Shown here in pieces: positions 54,220-63,700 of a stretch of 64,000 nt of DNA. The stretch is from Granulosicoccus sp036478565. GTDB lineage: Bacteria > Pseudomonadota > Gammaproteobacteria > Granulosicoccales > Granulosicoccaceae. The stretch covers positions 2,480,001 through 2,544,000 of the forward strand of contig OZ245050.1 of NCBI GenBank assembly GCA_965224525.1, read 5' to 3'. Each line of letters opens with the position of its first letter. Within the stretch, counting starts at the first letter, position 1. The position numbers were made by a program, and so were the translations under genes. The notes below the pieces were generated by a model that worked only from the letters and a program-made list of their open reading frames with translations, was not told where the DNA came from and did not search any database.

Positions 54220-55212
54220 CTATTCAATTGGCCGTGAGTTCCCTTCCTGGTAATCCCGATACGCCAAAAGCAACATACTGGTGTCATCATCCTTCGCTAC
54301 CCAGCCTATCTCGCGCTCTGCCTTGCTGCAATCCACCACGCAGGACTCATCCGCTATCATGTACTGCTCTGGATCCATGATCGGCATACCCATTCGATCC
54401 AGTACCGCCAAAACGCCTTTTACGGCAAAAGCTGGTGTTGGTATCAGGAATGACTTGCTGCCAGCTTCCTTGATCAGGGAGCGGAGCAGCTCGTTGACAG
54501 TCGGTGGGTTGTCTGACCCCAGATTGTAGGCCTCATTAGGGAAGCCCGCTTCCACAGCGGCTATACACGCATCGGCACAATCACTAACGGAAATGAACTG
54601 ATAATAGTTTTTGCCATTCCCAATAGTTGGTACAGGCAGATTCATATCAACCAGCTTGAACAGTTTTTCCAGAATGCCCAGACGACCATGACCGATGATC
54701 AGGCGAGGTCGGAACAGGCTGATGTTGTAACCCTGCTCGCGGTATTTTTCCACCAACAACTCTGTTTGGTATTTTGCATCTCCATAGGGCCCCAACGGGA
54801 CTCTCGGATGGTCCTCGAATTTTGGTTCCGTCACCGTCCGGCCATACACCATGTCCGTGGTGTAGTAAATCATGTTGCGCAGACCTTTTTCTTCCATCCA
54901 GTTCAGTACGTTCTGAGTGCCGGTCAATAGTGAGGTAAAGAAGTATTCCTCGCGCTCAGCCCGTGGTTTGATCGGCACCAGCAAACGTGCAGCAAAGTGA
55001 TAGACGATATCGTCAGCATCGACGGGTATTTCCTTGAATGTGTCGGGCTTGGTGACATCCATCTTTAGATAGGTCACACCCGGCAAGGAATAATTGCCAA
55101 AATCAAGCGACTGTTTTTCATCACAGATAAGTACCTTGTCACCGCGCTCAACCAGCTTTCGCGTCAGCTCGGTGCCAAGAAAACCGTCACCGCCAAATAT
55201 TATGTGTTTCAT
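54220..55212 (-). CDS. NAD(P)-dependent epimerase/dehydratase (extended SDR)
   Basis: 330 residues. The Rossmann motif is IIFGGDGFLGTELTRKLVER, the HFAARL strand follows, and the active-site Tyr-x-x-x-Lys is YGDAK in GPYGDAKYQTELL with TTDMVYG upstream. RPRLIIGHGR and YYQFISVSDCADA fit the nucleotide-sugar epimerase group. The substrate cannot be named: it could be a UDP-sugar or a small keto acid/sugar. It is the last of three same-direction genes with an SMR-type transporter and an aminotransferase. Confidence 0.9.
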   Translation of the reverse strand: MKHIIFGGDGFLGTELTRKLVERGDKVLICDEKQSLDFGNYSLPGVTYLKMDVTKPDTFKEIPVDADDIVYHFAARLLVPIKPRAEREEYFFTSLLTGTQNVLNWMEEKGLRNMIYYTTDMVYGRTVTEPKFEDHPRVPLGPYGDAKYQTELLVEKYREQGYNISLFRPRLIIGHGRLGILEKLFKLVDMNLPVPTIGNGKNYYQFISVSDCADACIAAVEAGFPNEAYNLGSDNPPTVNELLRSLIKEAGSKSFLIPTPAFAVKGVLAVLDRMGMPIMDPEQYMIADESCVVDCSKAEREIGWVAKDDDTSMLLLAYRDYQEGNSRPIE

Positions 55213-55330
55213 GAATGGGCCTAATAATAGAAATTAATAAATATGTTCGGGTTTTGTCTACGTTTTTTACCCGGTTGATTGTCACCAGTTCCGGAGAGCT
55301 CATGCAGAACTCATTAATCCCAGTAATCGC

Positions 55331-55699
55331 TCAGCTGCGCGCTACCAGCACAACACCCGCAACTATCAGCAGTACACCCATGCTACGTACAAGCGTGACA
55401 TGCTCACCCAGTACGAAATACCCCCAGGCGGTGATCAAGACAAAAGAAAGTCCAAGAAATGGATAGGCAAAACTGATATCCACCCGCGACAGCACCACCA
55501 GATGTGATCCCATGCTGATAACCATAACAGCCAAGCCAAAAAACACATACGGGTTAAACAGAATGGTGAAGGTGTTGCTGATGACTGACAAGGGTGTCAT
55601 CTCAAACGGCTCTATTGTTGTCATGCCTTTTTTAAGCATGATTTGCGACAGGAAATTGGTCAGCACGGTAAACAGGATCAGCGGAATAAATTGCGTCAT
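55331..55699 (-). CDS. EamA/SMR-like small transporter (ArnE/F-like)
   Basis: 122 residues with four hydrophobic segments, the length and pattern of small multidrug-resistance proteins and the ArnE/ArnF undecaprenyl-sugar flippase subunits. SFAYPFLGLSFVLITAWGYF and GVLLIVAGVVLVARS are typical of the DMT C-terminal half. The start at 55699 is chosen over a 34-codon longer frame that adds no membrane segment. Paired with an aminotransferase and an epimerase, an amino-sugar lipid flippase is possible. Confidence 0.78.
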   Translation of the reverse strand: MTQFIPLILFTVLTNFLSQIMLKKGMTTIEPFEMTPLSVISNTFTILFNPYVFFGLAVMVISMGSHLVVLSRVDISFAYPFLGLSFVLITAWGYFVLGEHVTLVRSMGVLLIVAGVVLVARS

Positions 55700-55881
55700 T
55701 GAATTAAGGCTCGTACAGTATTTAAGTGGTAGGATTCGAATTGATTCTGTTGAAATGGTTACAGGGACTGAACTGTGTGTTACATGTTGGGTTATCAACA
55801 TGCCCCTTGCTTTGCTAAATTTTCCAGGCAGGAGCTGCCTGTTTTGAATTGTTTTCTATTGGGCAGGCTGCTCAGATTTAA

Positions 55882-57282
55882 CTAACCGCGCTGTGATTTC
55901 ACAAAGTCCATAATAATACGTGTCAGTCCCCGGGCCAGTACCGCATCCAGTGCCTGAATAAAAATATCGATGTGTTTGCTGGTCACAGTCAGCGGCGGTT
56001 GCAGGCGAATGACATTGCGGTTGTACTCAGTAAAGGCCACCAGCACATTGTGCTCACGCAGCATGGCTGATCCTATAAAGCCTGATAGCGAACCCTTGAG
56101 CTTTTCATCCAACGGCGCAAGTAGTGGCGTAACGGCTTTTGGCATCGCACTCGACAAGTCATGCAATTCCAGTCCCATCATCATACCGCGCCCACGCACA
56201 TCCTTGATCAGCTTCGGGTATTTCTGCATCAACCGCTGTAGCTCGGACGTTAAGTAAGCGCCCATGGCATCTGTGTTTTCAAGCAACTTCTCGTCATACA
56301 TGACATTCAATGCCTCAATCGCCGTCACGCAAGCTTCGCCGATGCCGCCAAATGTCGCTGGCCCATGGATCAACGCGGTTGCCGGTGTTCCATAGGCGCG
56401 CTTGTACACTTCTGTGGTGGCTATCATGGCACCCACTGCAGCCTTGCCACCGCCAAGAGACTTGGCAAGTGCGGTGACATCAGGAACCACGCCGTAGTGT
56501 TCAAACGCGAAGAACTTGCCGGTACGACCCGTACCGCACTGAACCTCATCAGCTATCCACAACACATTATGCTTGTCACAAAGTGCCCGCAAACCTTGCC
56601 AGAACTCGGTTGGGGCTTCAATAATTCCACCACCGCCCTGAATCGTCTCAAGGCAGACCATGCCAATCTGCGAATCAGTTTCAATGGCGCGTTTTATGGC
56701 ATCGAGGTCGCCAAAGGGCACGCGCACATTATTACTCAGCAACTTGAAGCTGGATTGGTAAAGCGAGGAGTCGGTTATAGACAACGCACCCTTGGTCTTG
56801 CCATGAAACGAGTTTTGCGCGTAGAGCACTTTCGAGCGACCCGGCCCCTGGGCTCGTTCAGCCACTTTCAATGCAGCTTCCATGGCTTCTGATCCGGTCG
56901 AGCCGAGAAAAACCATCTCCAGGTCGCCGGGGGCAATGGCGGCTAGATTGTAGGCCAATGCCGAGGCGTATTGCGACAGAAACGCCATCGCAATTTCATG
57001 CCGGTTTTCACTTTGAAACGCTGTGCGCGCTGCCAGTATGCGGGGGTGGTTGTGGCCGAAAGACAATGAGCCAAACCCACCAAAGAAATCAAGGATTCTT
57101 CGACCGTTCTGATCGACCAACCACATACCTTCAGCCGATTCTATCTTTATCTTGTGAAAACCCAGCAGTTTCATGAAATGATACTGACCCGGGTTCAAGT
57201 GCGCCATGAACAGCTCGGTCATCTGCTCAATCGGCATCGATTTCGCTTCGTCGACTGTCAATAATCTGAGCTGTTTATTCAT
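55882..57282 (-). CDS. Class III (PLP-dependent) aminotransferase
   Basis: 466 residues from Met at 57282; a longer frame from 57378 has no family-like N-terminus. Class III motifs are FFGGFGSLSFGHNHPRI, FLGSTGSEAMEAALKVAERA, IADEVQCGTGRTGKFFAFEH and the Schiff-base lysine in DVTALAKSLGGGKAAVGA. These enzymes act on omega-amino groups or amino-sugar/amino-acid substrates. It heads a three-gene set with an SMR-like transporter and an SDR, so it may feed an amino-modified product. Substrate unknown. Confidence 0.92.
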   Translation of the reverse strand: MNKQLRLLTVDEAKSMPIEQMTELFMAHLNPGQYHFMKLLGFHKIKIESAEGMWLVDQNGRRILDFFGGFGSLSFGHNHPRILAARTAFQSENRHEIAMAFLSQYASALAYNLAAIAPGDLEMVFLGSTGSEAMEAALKVAERAQGPGRSKVLYAQNSFHGKTKGALSITDSSLYQSSFKLLSNNVRVPFGDLDAIKRAIETDSQIGMVCLETIQGGGGIIEAPTEFWQGLRALCDKHNVLWIADEVQCGTGRTGKFFAFEHYGVVPDVTALAKSLGGGKAAVGAMIATTEVYKRAYGTPATALIHGPATFGGIGEACVTAIEALNVMYDEKLLENTDAMGAYLTSELQRLMQKYPKLIKDVRGRGMMMGLELHDLSSAMPKAVTPLLAPLDEKLKGSLSGFIGSAMLREHNVLVAFTEYNRNVIRLQPPLTVTSKHIDIFIQALDAVLARGLTRIIMDFVKSQRG

Positions 57283-57495
57283 AATTCGTTGCGCATCGAT
57301 CCTGTCACTGTTCCATACCCGGTTAATAGCCGGCGAACATAACGTGAAAACTCGTCGGGGAACGGATATATTCCACAAACTTGTCCATTTAACTGCTTTA
57401 CGGCCGTTTGCCCGAACTATTTAACAAATGCCGGGACTTATGCGCTGGGCGCGCCTTACCAGTGTTGAGAATACGGCAATTTAGCGACCTTCGGG

Positions 57496-57519
57496 CCAGG
57501 TTTTAAAACGTGAACCTGG
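57496..57519. other. Inverted repeat upstream of the 57606 gene
   Basis: CCAGGTT / AACCTGG, a perfect 7-bp inverted repeat with a 10-nt spacer, in the divergent 57283-57605 region. It is about 90 bp before the plus-strand start and could be a regulator site; no known box is matched. Confidence 0.35.
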
Positions 57520-57605
57520 TTAGGCGTTTTTGCGGCCTGTATCCGTAGATTTCTGCCCGCGTCAGCTATTCTCCTGTGTAAACCCGACGCAGGACAAATC
57601 GAGTG

Positions 57606-58835
57606 ATGCGCTCGGATTCGACAACAACAACACCGGCCTTTGCATGGCTACACCGCGTTGCAACAGTTTACGTACTGGCGTGCTGTGTCATGCTGGCCTA
57701 TTCCGCCCATACCAGCGAACGGGCAAACTGGGATATGTTGGGCTACGCGGCGGTAATTGAGGAGCTCACCACCAGCGACCCCACTACCTTGCACGCTCAG
57801 GTCTACGCCGACGCCAGGGAGTATCTGACTCCAGCGCTGTATGCCGATGTCGCTTTTGGCGATGAATACCGCACAACTCTGGCCCAGGATCCAATTCTCT
57901 TCAGCCGCCAGATTCCCTATTACCGGATACGTGTGGCCTATCTCACAGTACTGTGGACAATGCGCGAGGCTGGCATCCACATCCACTCTGCAGCATCGCT
58001 GATCAGCGCCATTTCAGCGGCGCTTGCCTGCTGGCTGTTGTTCCTGGCGTTTCGCAAGGAGGTTGATCCACTGTTGTGGTTGGTGATACCCGTTGTTCTG
58101 AAACTCACTGCCGCGCAAGAAATCTCGCGGCTGTTCACCGCGGATGCCCTCAGCTTTCTGTGCTTTGCCGCGCTTTATTACTTGTACCGACGAGGAAATG
58201 GCGCTTTCTTTATTCTGCTGACTCTGTCGGTACTGGTACGTACTGATTTATTGATTGTCGTTTTACTGTGTGCCATATACATCGCCTTTTTCAGGCCACA
58301 ATGGCGATGGCACGCACTGATCAGTTTCGTTCTTGCCTATCTGATTACTATGCTCATATCCAACTGGACCAACCACCCTGGCTGGGCGTCCCTGTTCTAT
58401 TTCAACTTTATGGCTGATATGGAGGCCCCGGACCCTTCAGTTTTTGCCGGTGTTTCTATCAGTCCAACACAGTATTTTGAAGTACTGTTTTTCAAAATTC
58501 CCTTTTTTCTGATGAATGAGGAATTGTGGTTTTATCTGTTCATCATCGGGGTATTGAGCAATAGATGGTTAATGCCGTTGTGGCAAATGCCAACCAGCCA
58601 GGCAAACACAGAACAAACATCTGACAAATACACGTTAAACCAACGTATCAGCGCCTTAAAAGATTCGCTGGTTGATCACCCGGCATCAGTCGGGGCTTTG
58701 GTCGGCATACTCTATGTGGGCGGGCACTTCTTGCTTTTTCCGCTTAACGATACGCGATTTTTTGTCGGACCTTTTTTCATAGCAACCCTGGCCGCTTTGG
58801 CATCACCGACAATACGCGCATCCAGGCTAAGCTAA
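57606..58835 (+). CDS. Polytopic membrane protein, possible GT-C-like glycosyltransferase
   Basis: 409 residues. An N-terminal helix is followed by a periplasmic-type loop with NWDMLGYAAVIEELT, then about eight hydrophobic segments. The DMLGY-type acidic first loop and the helix count resemble GT-C enzymes that use lipid-linked sugars, but no family is firmly recognised. A GTG at 57603 is an equal start; AGGAC lies 8-11 bases upstream. It is the only gene on this strand here. Role in EPS is only a suggestion. Confidence 0.65.
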   Translation: MRSDSTTTTPAFAWLHRVATVYVLACCVMLAYSAHTSERANWDMLGYAAVIEELTTSDPTTLHAQVYADAREYLTPALYADVAFGDEYRTTLAQDPILFSRQIPYYRIRVAYLTVLWTMREAGIHIHSAASLISAISAALACWLLFLAFRKEVDPLLWLVIPVVLKLTAAQEISRLFTADALSFLCFAALYYLYRRGNGAFFILLTLSVLVRTDLLIVVLLCAIYIAFFRPQWRWHALISFVLAYLITMLISNWTNHPGWASLFYFNFMADMEAPDPSVFAGVSISPTQYFEVLFFKIPFFLMNEELWFYLFIIGVLSNRWLMPLWQMPTSQANTEQTSDKYTLNQRISALKDSLVDHPASVGALVGILYVGGHFLLFPLNDTRFFVGPFFIATLAALASPTIRASRLS

Positions 58836-59159
58836 GATTTTATGCCAAGCGCCCCTCTCTAGGGCAGCCTCCTTAGCACGGTTGCTGAGACCCTAAAGTG
58901 TGTGGGCTTGTGTGTGGGCTTGTCATCTTGCTTGAATCAGGCGGCGCATGGTCAACCTGCGCCCGATTCCGGGGATTCACCCAGCACCAACCTTTAGTGG
59001 TCTCGCGTCGGTCTATCGAGGTGTGTATTGAGCTGTTAAAACAGTGTTTTATTGCGTGAAAAGCACGATATAGCGCTTGAAAACAGCTAAACATCAACGT
59101 GAAAGTTATGCTTTTCAATGGCTTACTGAGGTCCGACCCCTGCAAGTGCCTACACTGTC
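58836..59159. other. Intergenic stretch, possible mobile-element relic
   Basis: 324 bp without a convincing gene. It contains a tandem GTGTGGGCTT / GTGTGTGGGCTT doublet near 58900 and GAGGTCCGACCCC near 59130. The latter resembles the palindromic motif often found flanking small Y1-transposase/REP-type elements (family memory, not checked). A 90-codon minus-strand frame here has no domain. Confidence 0.35.
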
Positions 59160-60506
59160 CTACAGGTTGATTTTCAGGTTGGTGCTGATGCGGTTTTCGT
59201 GATAATCCTGTTCATCCACCTCGCCGATACGCAGGCGATGTCCTGCTGACACGCTCAGCTCTATACGAGAATTGAGATTACGCGACAGTGTCGCTCGCAG
59301 GTGCGCCACTTCTTGTGTGGCGTCGGACTCGATTCTGTCGCGATAGGCGTAGAGTCCTTCAAATGATAGTGAGGTACGTCTGCCATCGATTTTCAGTCGC
59401 GCTGTCAGTGAATCTTCTATCGCCAGGCTTCCAGCGCCAGCAGCAGTCAAGCCAGATGAGTCGTTCCCAGATGGAGATACTCCGCCCAAACCGGTCAGGT
59501 TCGGGTCGGACAACTGCTGTGTCGTGGAAACAAAATCACGTACGTATTCGAGCGTAAATTTTGATCGGGATAATTTCCGTTCGAACTCGACAGATGGCCG
59601 ATAGCCGAATGCGCGCTCGCCATAACCGAAGGTAAACGTGGTGCGTGAGCTTGGGCGCCACTTGGCTATGACGTCCCATATTGGCACCACTTCACCATCA
59701 TTTATCTCTTCCAGCGCAGCTTCCGAGCTGGCTCGAGAAGCGGCATCCAGGTCATCCGGCAGGGTCACTGTATTACGTTCAGCACCACCACTGACACTTA
59801 GTAGCCAGTCCTCGGAAACCGTGTAACCAAGAGACAGGAACGCATTGGATGACTGCAAGCCGGTACCGTCGTCGTAAACCGTTTGCCCAGTGGAAGAAAA
59901 AATATCCCACACCAGCAGGTTTTCAGCCGGATCATTACCAATTTCGAATTCGGCCTTGTTAACGATACTGCCAATCTGGTCATTATCGGGCACCAGCGCT
60001 CGATCGAACACGTAGCGGATACTGCCATCGGCTATCTGCCCGATACCAAACTGAAGATAGGGCTCGATACCCACGCGATACGACGGAATCAGATCTTCGT
60101 CGGTATTGATGTCGTCCGCCGATACTTCTCGCGGATCATCAGAGACATTCTGAATAGCCAGACTGGTGTCCAGAAACAGACGTTTGGGTACCAGGGTGTT
60201 TTGACCGACCAGAAACAGTTTAGGGTTGAGCGTGTCTTCTCTTTCGCCGTCGCTGAATGTCAGGAAATCCAGCAATCCCAGGGCGTTGATTGATCCATTT
60301 GCAAAATCTATGTCCATACTGGCAAAAGGTGCAACCCGGCCAACTACGGTGAACTCGTCCGGGTCTTCAACAAGCGCCAGGTTATCTGTGCCGATGGCCC
60401 CTAGATTGATACCTTTGCCATACGCGATTTCTGCGGCACTAGTTGGCTGTCCAACCAGCGTCAGAGCACTTGCTGCGACCAGTGCCGCAGCCATTGAACA
60501 TTTCAC
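59160..60506 (-). CDS. EPS-locus outer-membrane beta-barrel protein (PEP-CTERM locus TIGR03016-like)
   Basis: 448 residues. A signal peptide (about 1-25, VGQPTSAAE) is followed by long runs of alternating hydrophobic residues (LSLGYTVSEDWLLSVSGGAE, TFTFGYGERAFGYRPS) and a terminal barrel-like strand ending NLKINL. Proteins of this type sit after the Wzz and kinase genes in exosortase-A EPS loci. GTG at 60506 directly abuts the kinase stop (TGAGTG), with AGGA eight bases upstream, so the two are translationally coupled. Export or assembly of the polymer is the likely role. Confidence 0.82.
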   Translation of the reverse strand: MKCSMAAALVAASALTLVGQPTSAAEIAYGKGINLGAIGTDNLALVEDPDEFTVVGRVAPFASMDIDFANGSINALGLLDFLTFSDGEREDTLNPKLFLVGQNTLVPKRLFLDTSLAIQNVSDDPREVSADDINTDEDLIPSYRVGIEPYLQFGIGQIADGSIRYVFDRALVPDNDQIGSIVNKAEFEIGNDPAENLLVWDIFSSTGQTVYDDGTGLQSSNAFLSLGYTVSEDWLLSVSGGAERNTVTLPDDLDAASRASSEAALEEINDGEVVPIWDVIAKWRPSSRTTFTFGYGERAFGYRPSVEFERKLSRSKFTLEYVRDFVSTTQQLSDPNLTGLGGVSPSGNDSSGLTAAGAGSLAIEDSLTARLKIDGRRTSLSFEGLYAYRDRIESDATQEVAHLRATLSRNLNSRIELSVSAGHRLRIGEVDEQDYHENRISTNLKINL

Positions 60507-62003
60507 TCAGACATTCCTGCCCGGATGCGCACCGGGTCGTACGCCTGGCGGACCTTCAGCACCGTAGCCGTAGCCATAGCCGTAACCATAGCCGTAACCG
60601 TACTTGTTGTCACTGGCACGTCGTGCCTTGTTGAACAACAGGCTGATCCTGGCGTCACTGCCCAATTGATTCAGTGCATCACTGACAATGCCCTGCGGTG
60701 TATTTTCGGCCGCAACAACAAAGACGATTTGCCCTGAAAGATCTGCCAGAGCGTTCGCTTCGCTCGTCATCAATAACGGCGCGGCATCGATTATTACGAT
60801 GCGATCCGAATAGCGCGTGGAGATGTCATTCAATAACGTTTCCATCTGACTGCTGCCCAGTAGCTCGGTAGCGTGGTCATCCATTTTTCCGGCAGGCAGT
60901 ACTCGCAGATTCTCAATTTGAGTGTGCCAGATTACATCGCTGACAGCATTGACATTACCGCGTAACAGGTCGAGCACACCTGGTGCATTGCCTGGCACGC
61001 CAAGCAGCTTGCTGGCAGTGCCTTTGGCTACATCGCCATCGATCAATAACACCGTACGGGCCATTTCCATCGCCAGACTCATGGCCAGGTTAATTGTCGA
61101 GAACGTTTTGCCCTCACCCGAGACACTGCTGGTGACCATGATGATATTGGGGTTCTTAACACCCATCTCCGTCCAGTCGCGCAAGCTGGCAAGTAACGGC
61201 CGTTTGACAGCTCGGTATTCTTCAGCGATGGGCGAACGTGGCTCATCAGGCGTAATGATACCAAGCGATTTCAGCTGTTCCAATGGAATCGCGGCAACCC
61301 GGTTGCGAGTGGATGGCTGCGGTGCATGAAAAACTGCGTCTGCCTCGCCTGCAACTTCAGCGGCTGGCTGAACTTCGATACGACGCGCATCAAAAACCTT
61401 CTTTAATTCCGGTGCAGGCGATACCTCCGGTTCGACCGGAACTGCCTGTGTCACCTGTTCGCTTAAGGCCGCTTGTTGCCGAACCAGATCGGCTTGCTGC
61501 ATAGCCAGTACCTGACGTTGCCGCGCAACCTTGAGCGCATGTTCTGCTGCCTCTACTTCAGCCTGAACATTGGCCAACGCACCATTTGTAACCGGTTGCT
61601 GCTTGCCAGTCGCAGTGGCTGCTGCAGCGCTCGCGTTTGCTGGCTGATTGCTGTGCAGTAGTGGCGGTTCCTGCCGAGACGCGGGAATCGAGTGACCTTG
61701 CGCAGTTTGAACGGGCTTGAGTTCAGCCGGGCTCAGTGAGTTGCCACCCGCTATCGATTTTTGTAGTGGTGCATTTTTCCCAGGCGCCATTGAGGCGGCC
61801 CCGGGAGGATGATTCCGAGCGCTATCCTGATTCACCGCCTGTAGTTGTTGCTTGATCGCATCCGCAACATTATCGACACGGCCGGAAGCCGGCCCTGTGT
61901 CGTCGGTGCCGGGCCGAATGGGCGTCGGGCTTGCAGGTATTCTGGCCGGTGTTTGCTCAGCGGACGATGCCAGTCGCTGCATGGCTTTCTCAATAGAGTG
62001 CAT
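60507..62003 (-). CDS. EPS BY-kinase/ATPase of PEP-CTERM-locus type (XrtA-associated)
   Basis: 498 residues from Met at 62003. A long low-complexity N-terminal half (proline/alanine-rich, coiled coil about 155-200) precedes the kinase domain. The domain has MVTSSVSGEGKTFSTINLAM (Walker A), TVLLIDGDVAKG (Walker A') and RIVIIDAAPLL (Walker B). The C-terminus is a run of alternating Gly-Tyr (NKYGYGYGYGYGYGYG), a tyrosine cluster for autophosphorylation. It starts 14 bp after the Wzz gene; the longer frame from 62066 would overlap that gene. It probably works with that Wzz protein. Confidence 0.88.
   Translation of the reverse strand: MHSIEKAMQRLASSAEQTPARIPASPTPIRPGTDDTGPASGRVDNVADAIKQQLQAVNQDSARNHPPGAASMAPGKNAPLQKSIAGGNSLSPAELKPVQTAQGHSIPASRQEPPLLHSNQPANASAAAATATGKQQPVTNGALANVQAEVEAAEHALKVARQRQVLAMQQADLVRQQAALSEQVTQAVPVEPEVSPAPELKKVFDARRIEVQPAAEVAGEADAVFHAPQPSTRNRVAAIPLEQLKSLGIITPDEPRSPIAEEYRAVKRPLLASLRDWTEMGVKNPNIIMVTSSVSGEGKTFSTINLAMSLAMEMARTVLLIDGDVAKGTASKLLGVPGNAPGVLDLLRGNVNAVSDVIWHTQIENLRVLPAGKMDDHATELLGSSQMETLLNDISTRYSDRIVIIDAAPLLMTSEANALADLSGQIVFVVAAENTPQGIVSDALNQLGSDARISLLFNKARRASDNKYGYGYGYGYGYGYGAEGPPGVRPGAHPGRNV
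60561..60603 (-). repeat. Hexanucleotide-type repeat encoding Gly-Tyr tail
   Basis: About seven units of the type GGCTAC/GGTTAC (read on the minus strand) encode the (Gly-Tyr)n tail of the kinase. Because each unit is 6 bp, slippage would change the number of tyrosines without shifting frame. Confidence 0.85.
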
Positions 62004-62017
62004 AGGAGTCAGTCCGT

Positions 62018-63637
62018 CTAATTCTGCTTGGCGGCCGTATCGGCTGCTGTTGAATCGTGGAGCCAATCCACAATACCAAGCTGTTTAACAAAGCCGAATT
62101 CAGCTGGATTGATGTTCATTATCTGCATAAACATCACCAGTAAAAACATCAGTACAAGTCCCAGCGCCAACAATGAAAACAGTGTGAAATTGAACTTTTT
62201 AGCCGCCAGCTCTTCCGGGGTTTCCATTAGCATAACCGTACCCAGCACAGGTAGATCGGTGGCAGCCGCAAGCATACGTCGTGTATAAAAAACAGGCCGG
62301 ATCATTGACAGCAACAGCGCAATACCAGCGCCTACGGCTAATGAACCAAGCAGCACGGCTGCACTGAGCAGGCGCTTATCAGGAATAGTAGGACGCGATG
62401 GCACAAAAGGTGGATCGACTACTTTGAATTTAACATCTGCCGAGCTGAGATCAACCTGCTGGGTCAAGCGAGCTGATTCGCGTTTGCCGAGCAACTCCTG
62501 GTACTTGTCCCTGACTGTCTCATAATCCCGATCCAGTTGCGCCAGTTGCGCTTCGACCTCGGGGATGCTGTCTACTGTATCGGTCAGCTCTTTCACCTGG
62601 CCGGTGAAATTCTCAACCCGCACCTGCAGCTCGGCTACTCGCGCTTCGGATTCTGTCAGCATCGTACGCATTTCCTGATACACCAGATTGGCTTCTATTT
62701 TGCCGCCACTGCGTATGACCGTTGCACCGGACGCCAGTGCTGCGGCCTTATCCGCCTCAAGGCTGGCGATGGATTCTTTCAATAAGGACACTTGTGGGTG
62801 TTTATCGGTATAGCGCACCAACAACGCATCCAGTTTATCCTGCAGTGCATCAATTCGCGTGTCGATAATGCCACCATTGCTGACCGCGCCAGTACGGATG
62901 GTCGGCCGCTCGTTGCGTATCTGTCGTGACAGGACTGCACGTCGATGCTCCGCCTCACGCAGTTCAAGCGCGGCGGTACGCAATGCACTGTTTGCTGATT
63001 CCAGCCGCTGGTAATAACCACCAGCTTCGCCCGGCATGGCACCAGCGTGTTTTTTCTTGAAAGCAGACAGGCGCTTTTCCGACTCACTAAGGCGCAACTC
63101 GTAGCTGCCTATTTGTTTGTCGAGCAGGGTTTGTGTGGTGGCGTTGTGTTCCAGGTCGTCGCCAACCGTGCTGTTGACAAACAATTCGATCATGGTCTCA
63201 ACTACACCAAGCGCCATAGCAGGGTCCACATGAGCGTAAGTAATGGTGTAGAACGCCTGATTACCAACACCATCGTAGATGGCTATTTCCTTCTCCAGCC
63301 CGGCTATCAGCATTTCACGTTCGCGATTGTTCTTTACCTCGCGATCCAGCCCCGTTAACTCAATCAGCTTCTCCAGATTGGGACGGCTCCGCATAGTGCG
63401 ACTAATCAGCGCTATGCGTTTCTTGATATCCTGTTGCACCGCGATGTCTTCAATCAAACCATCGAGAACCTCGTTGGTATCAACAAATAGACGAGCTTTT
63501 GCCTCATAACGATGCTGCATCAAGCCGACGGCAATCCAGCCAGCCAGCGCCAATACCCAGGCGATACTGAGTGCGGTCCAGCGATAGCGCCAGATGCCCC
63601 AGAGATGTTCAAACAATTTATCCAGCTTTGCGTGCAC
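62018..63637 (-). CDS. Wzz/GNVR chain-length determinant (PEP-CTERM locus TIGR03007-like)
   Basis: 539 residues. A cytoplasmic start leads to a first membrane helix (about 20-40), a long periplasmic part with coiled coil (about 165-420, LLDKQIGSYELRLSESEKRL), then a Pro-rich PPFVPSRPTIPDKRLL and second helix (about 435-460), with a further hydrophobic segment near 495-515. This is the polysaccharide co-polymerase layout that sets chain length with the downstream kinase. The start is GTG at 63637. It lies between the export-protein and kinase genes in one operon. Confidence 0.9.
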   Translation of the reverse strand: MHAKLDKLFEHLWGIWRYRWTALSIAWVLALAGWIAVGLMQHRYEAKARLFVDTNEVLDGLIEDIAVQQDIKKRIALISRTMRSRPNLEKLIELTGLDREVKNNREREMLIAGLEKEIAIYDGVGNQAFYTITYAHVDPAMALGVVETMIELFVNSTVGDDLEHNATTQTLLDKQIGSYELRLSESEKRLSAFKKKHAGAMPGEAGGYYQRLESANSALRTAALELREAEHRRAVLSRQIRNERPTIRTGAVSNGGIIDTRIDALQDKLDALLVRYTDKHPQVSLLKESIASLEADKAAALASGATVIRSGGKIEANLVYQEMRTMLTESEARVAELQVRVENFTGQVKELTDTVDSIPEVEAQLAQLDRDYETVRDKYQELLGKRESARLTQQVDLSSADVKFKVVDPPFVPSRPTIPDKRLLSAAVLLGSLAVGAGIALLLSMIRPVFYTRRMLAAATDLPVLGTVMLMETPEELAAKKFNFTLFSLLALGLVLMFLLVMFMQIMNINPAEFGFVKQLGIVDWLHDSTAADTAAKQN

Positions 63638-63700
63638 GGTTATTCTCGATTTAGTACTGCGTAATTATTAGTATGGTTTTAAGTGTCATCAGGCCAGAGG

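Noticed and set aside
58873..59145. 90-codon minus-strand frame
   Set aside because: No recognisable domain and an odd composition; overlaps the probable mobile-element relic.
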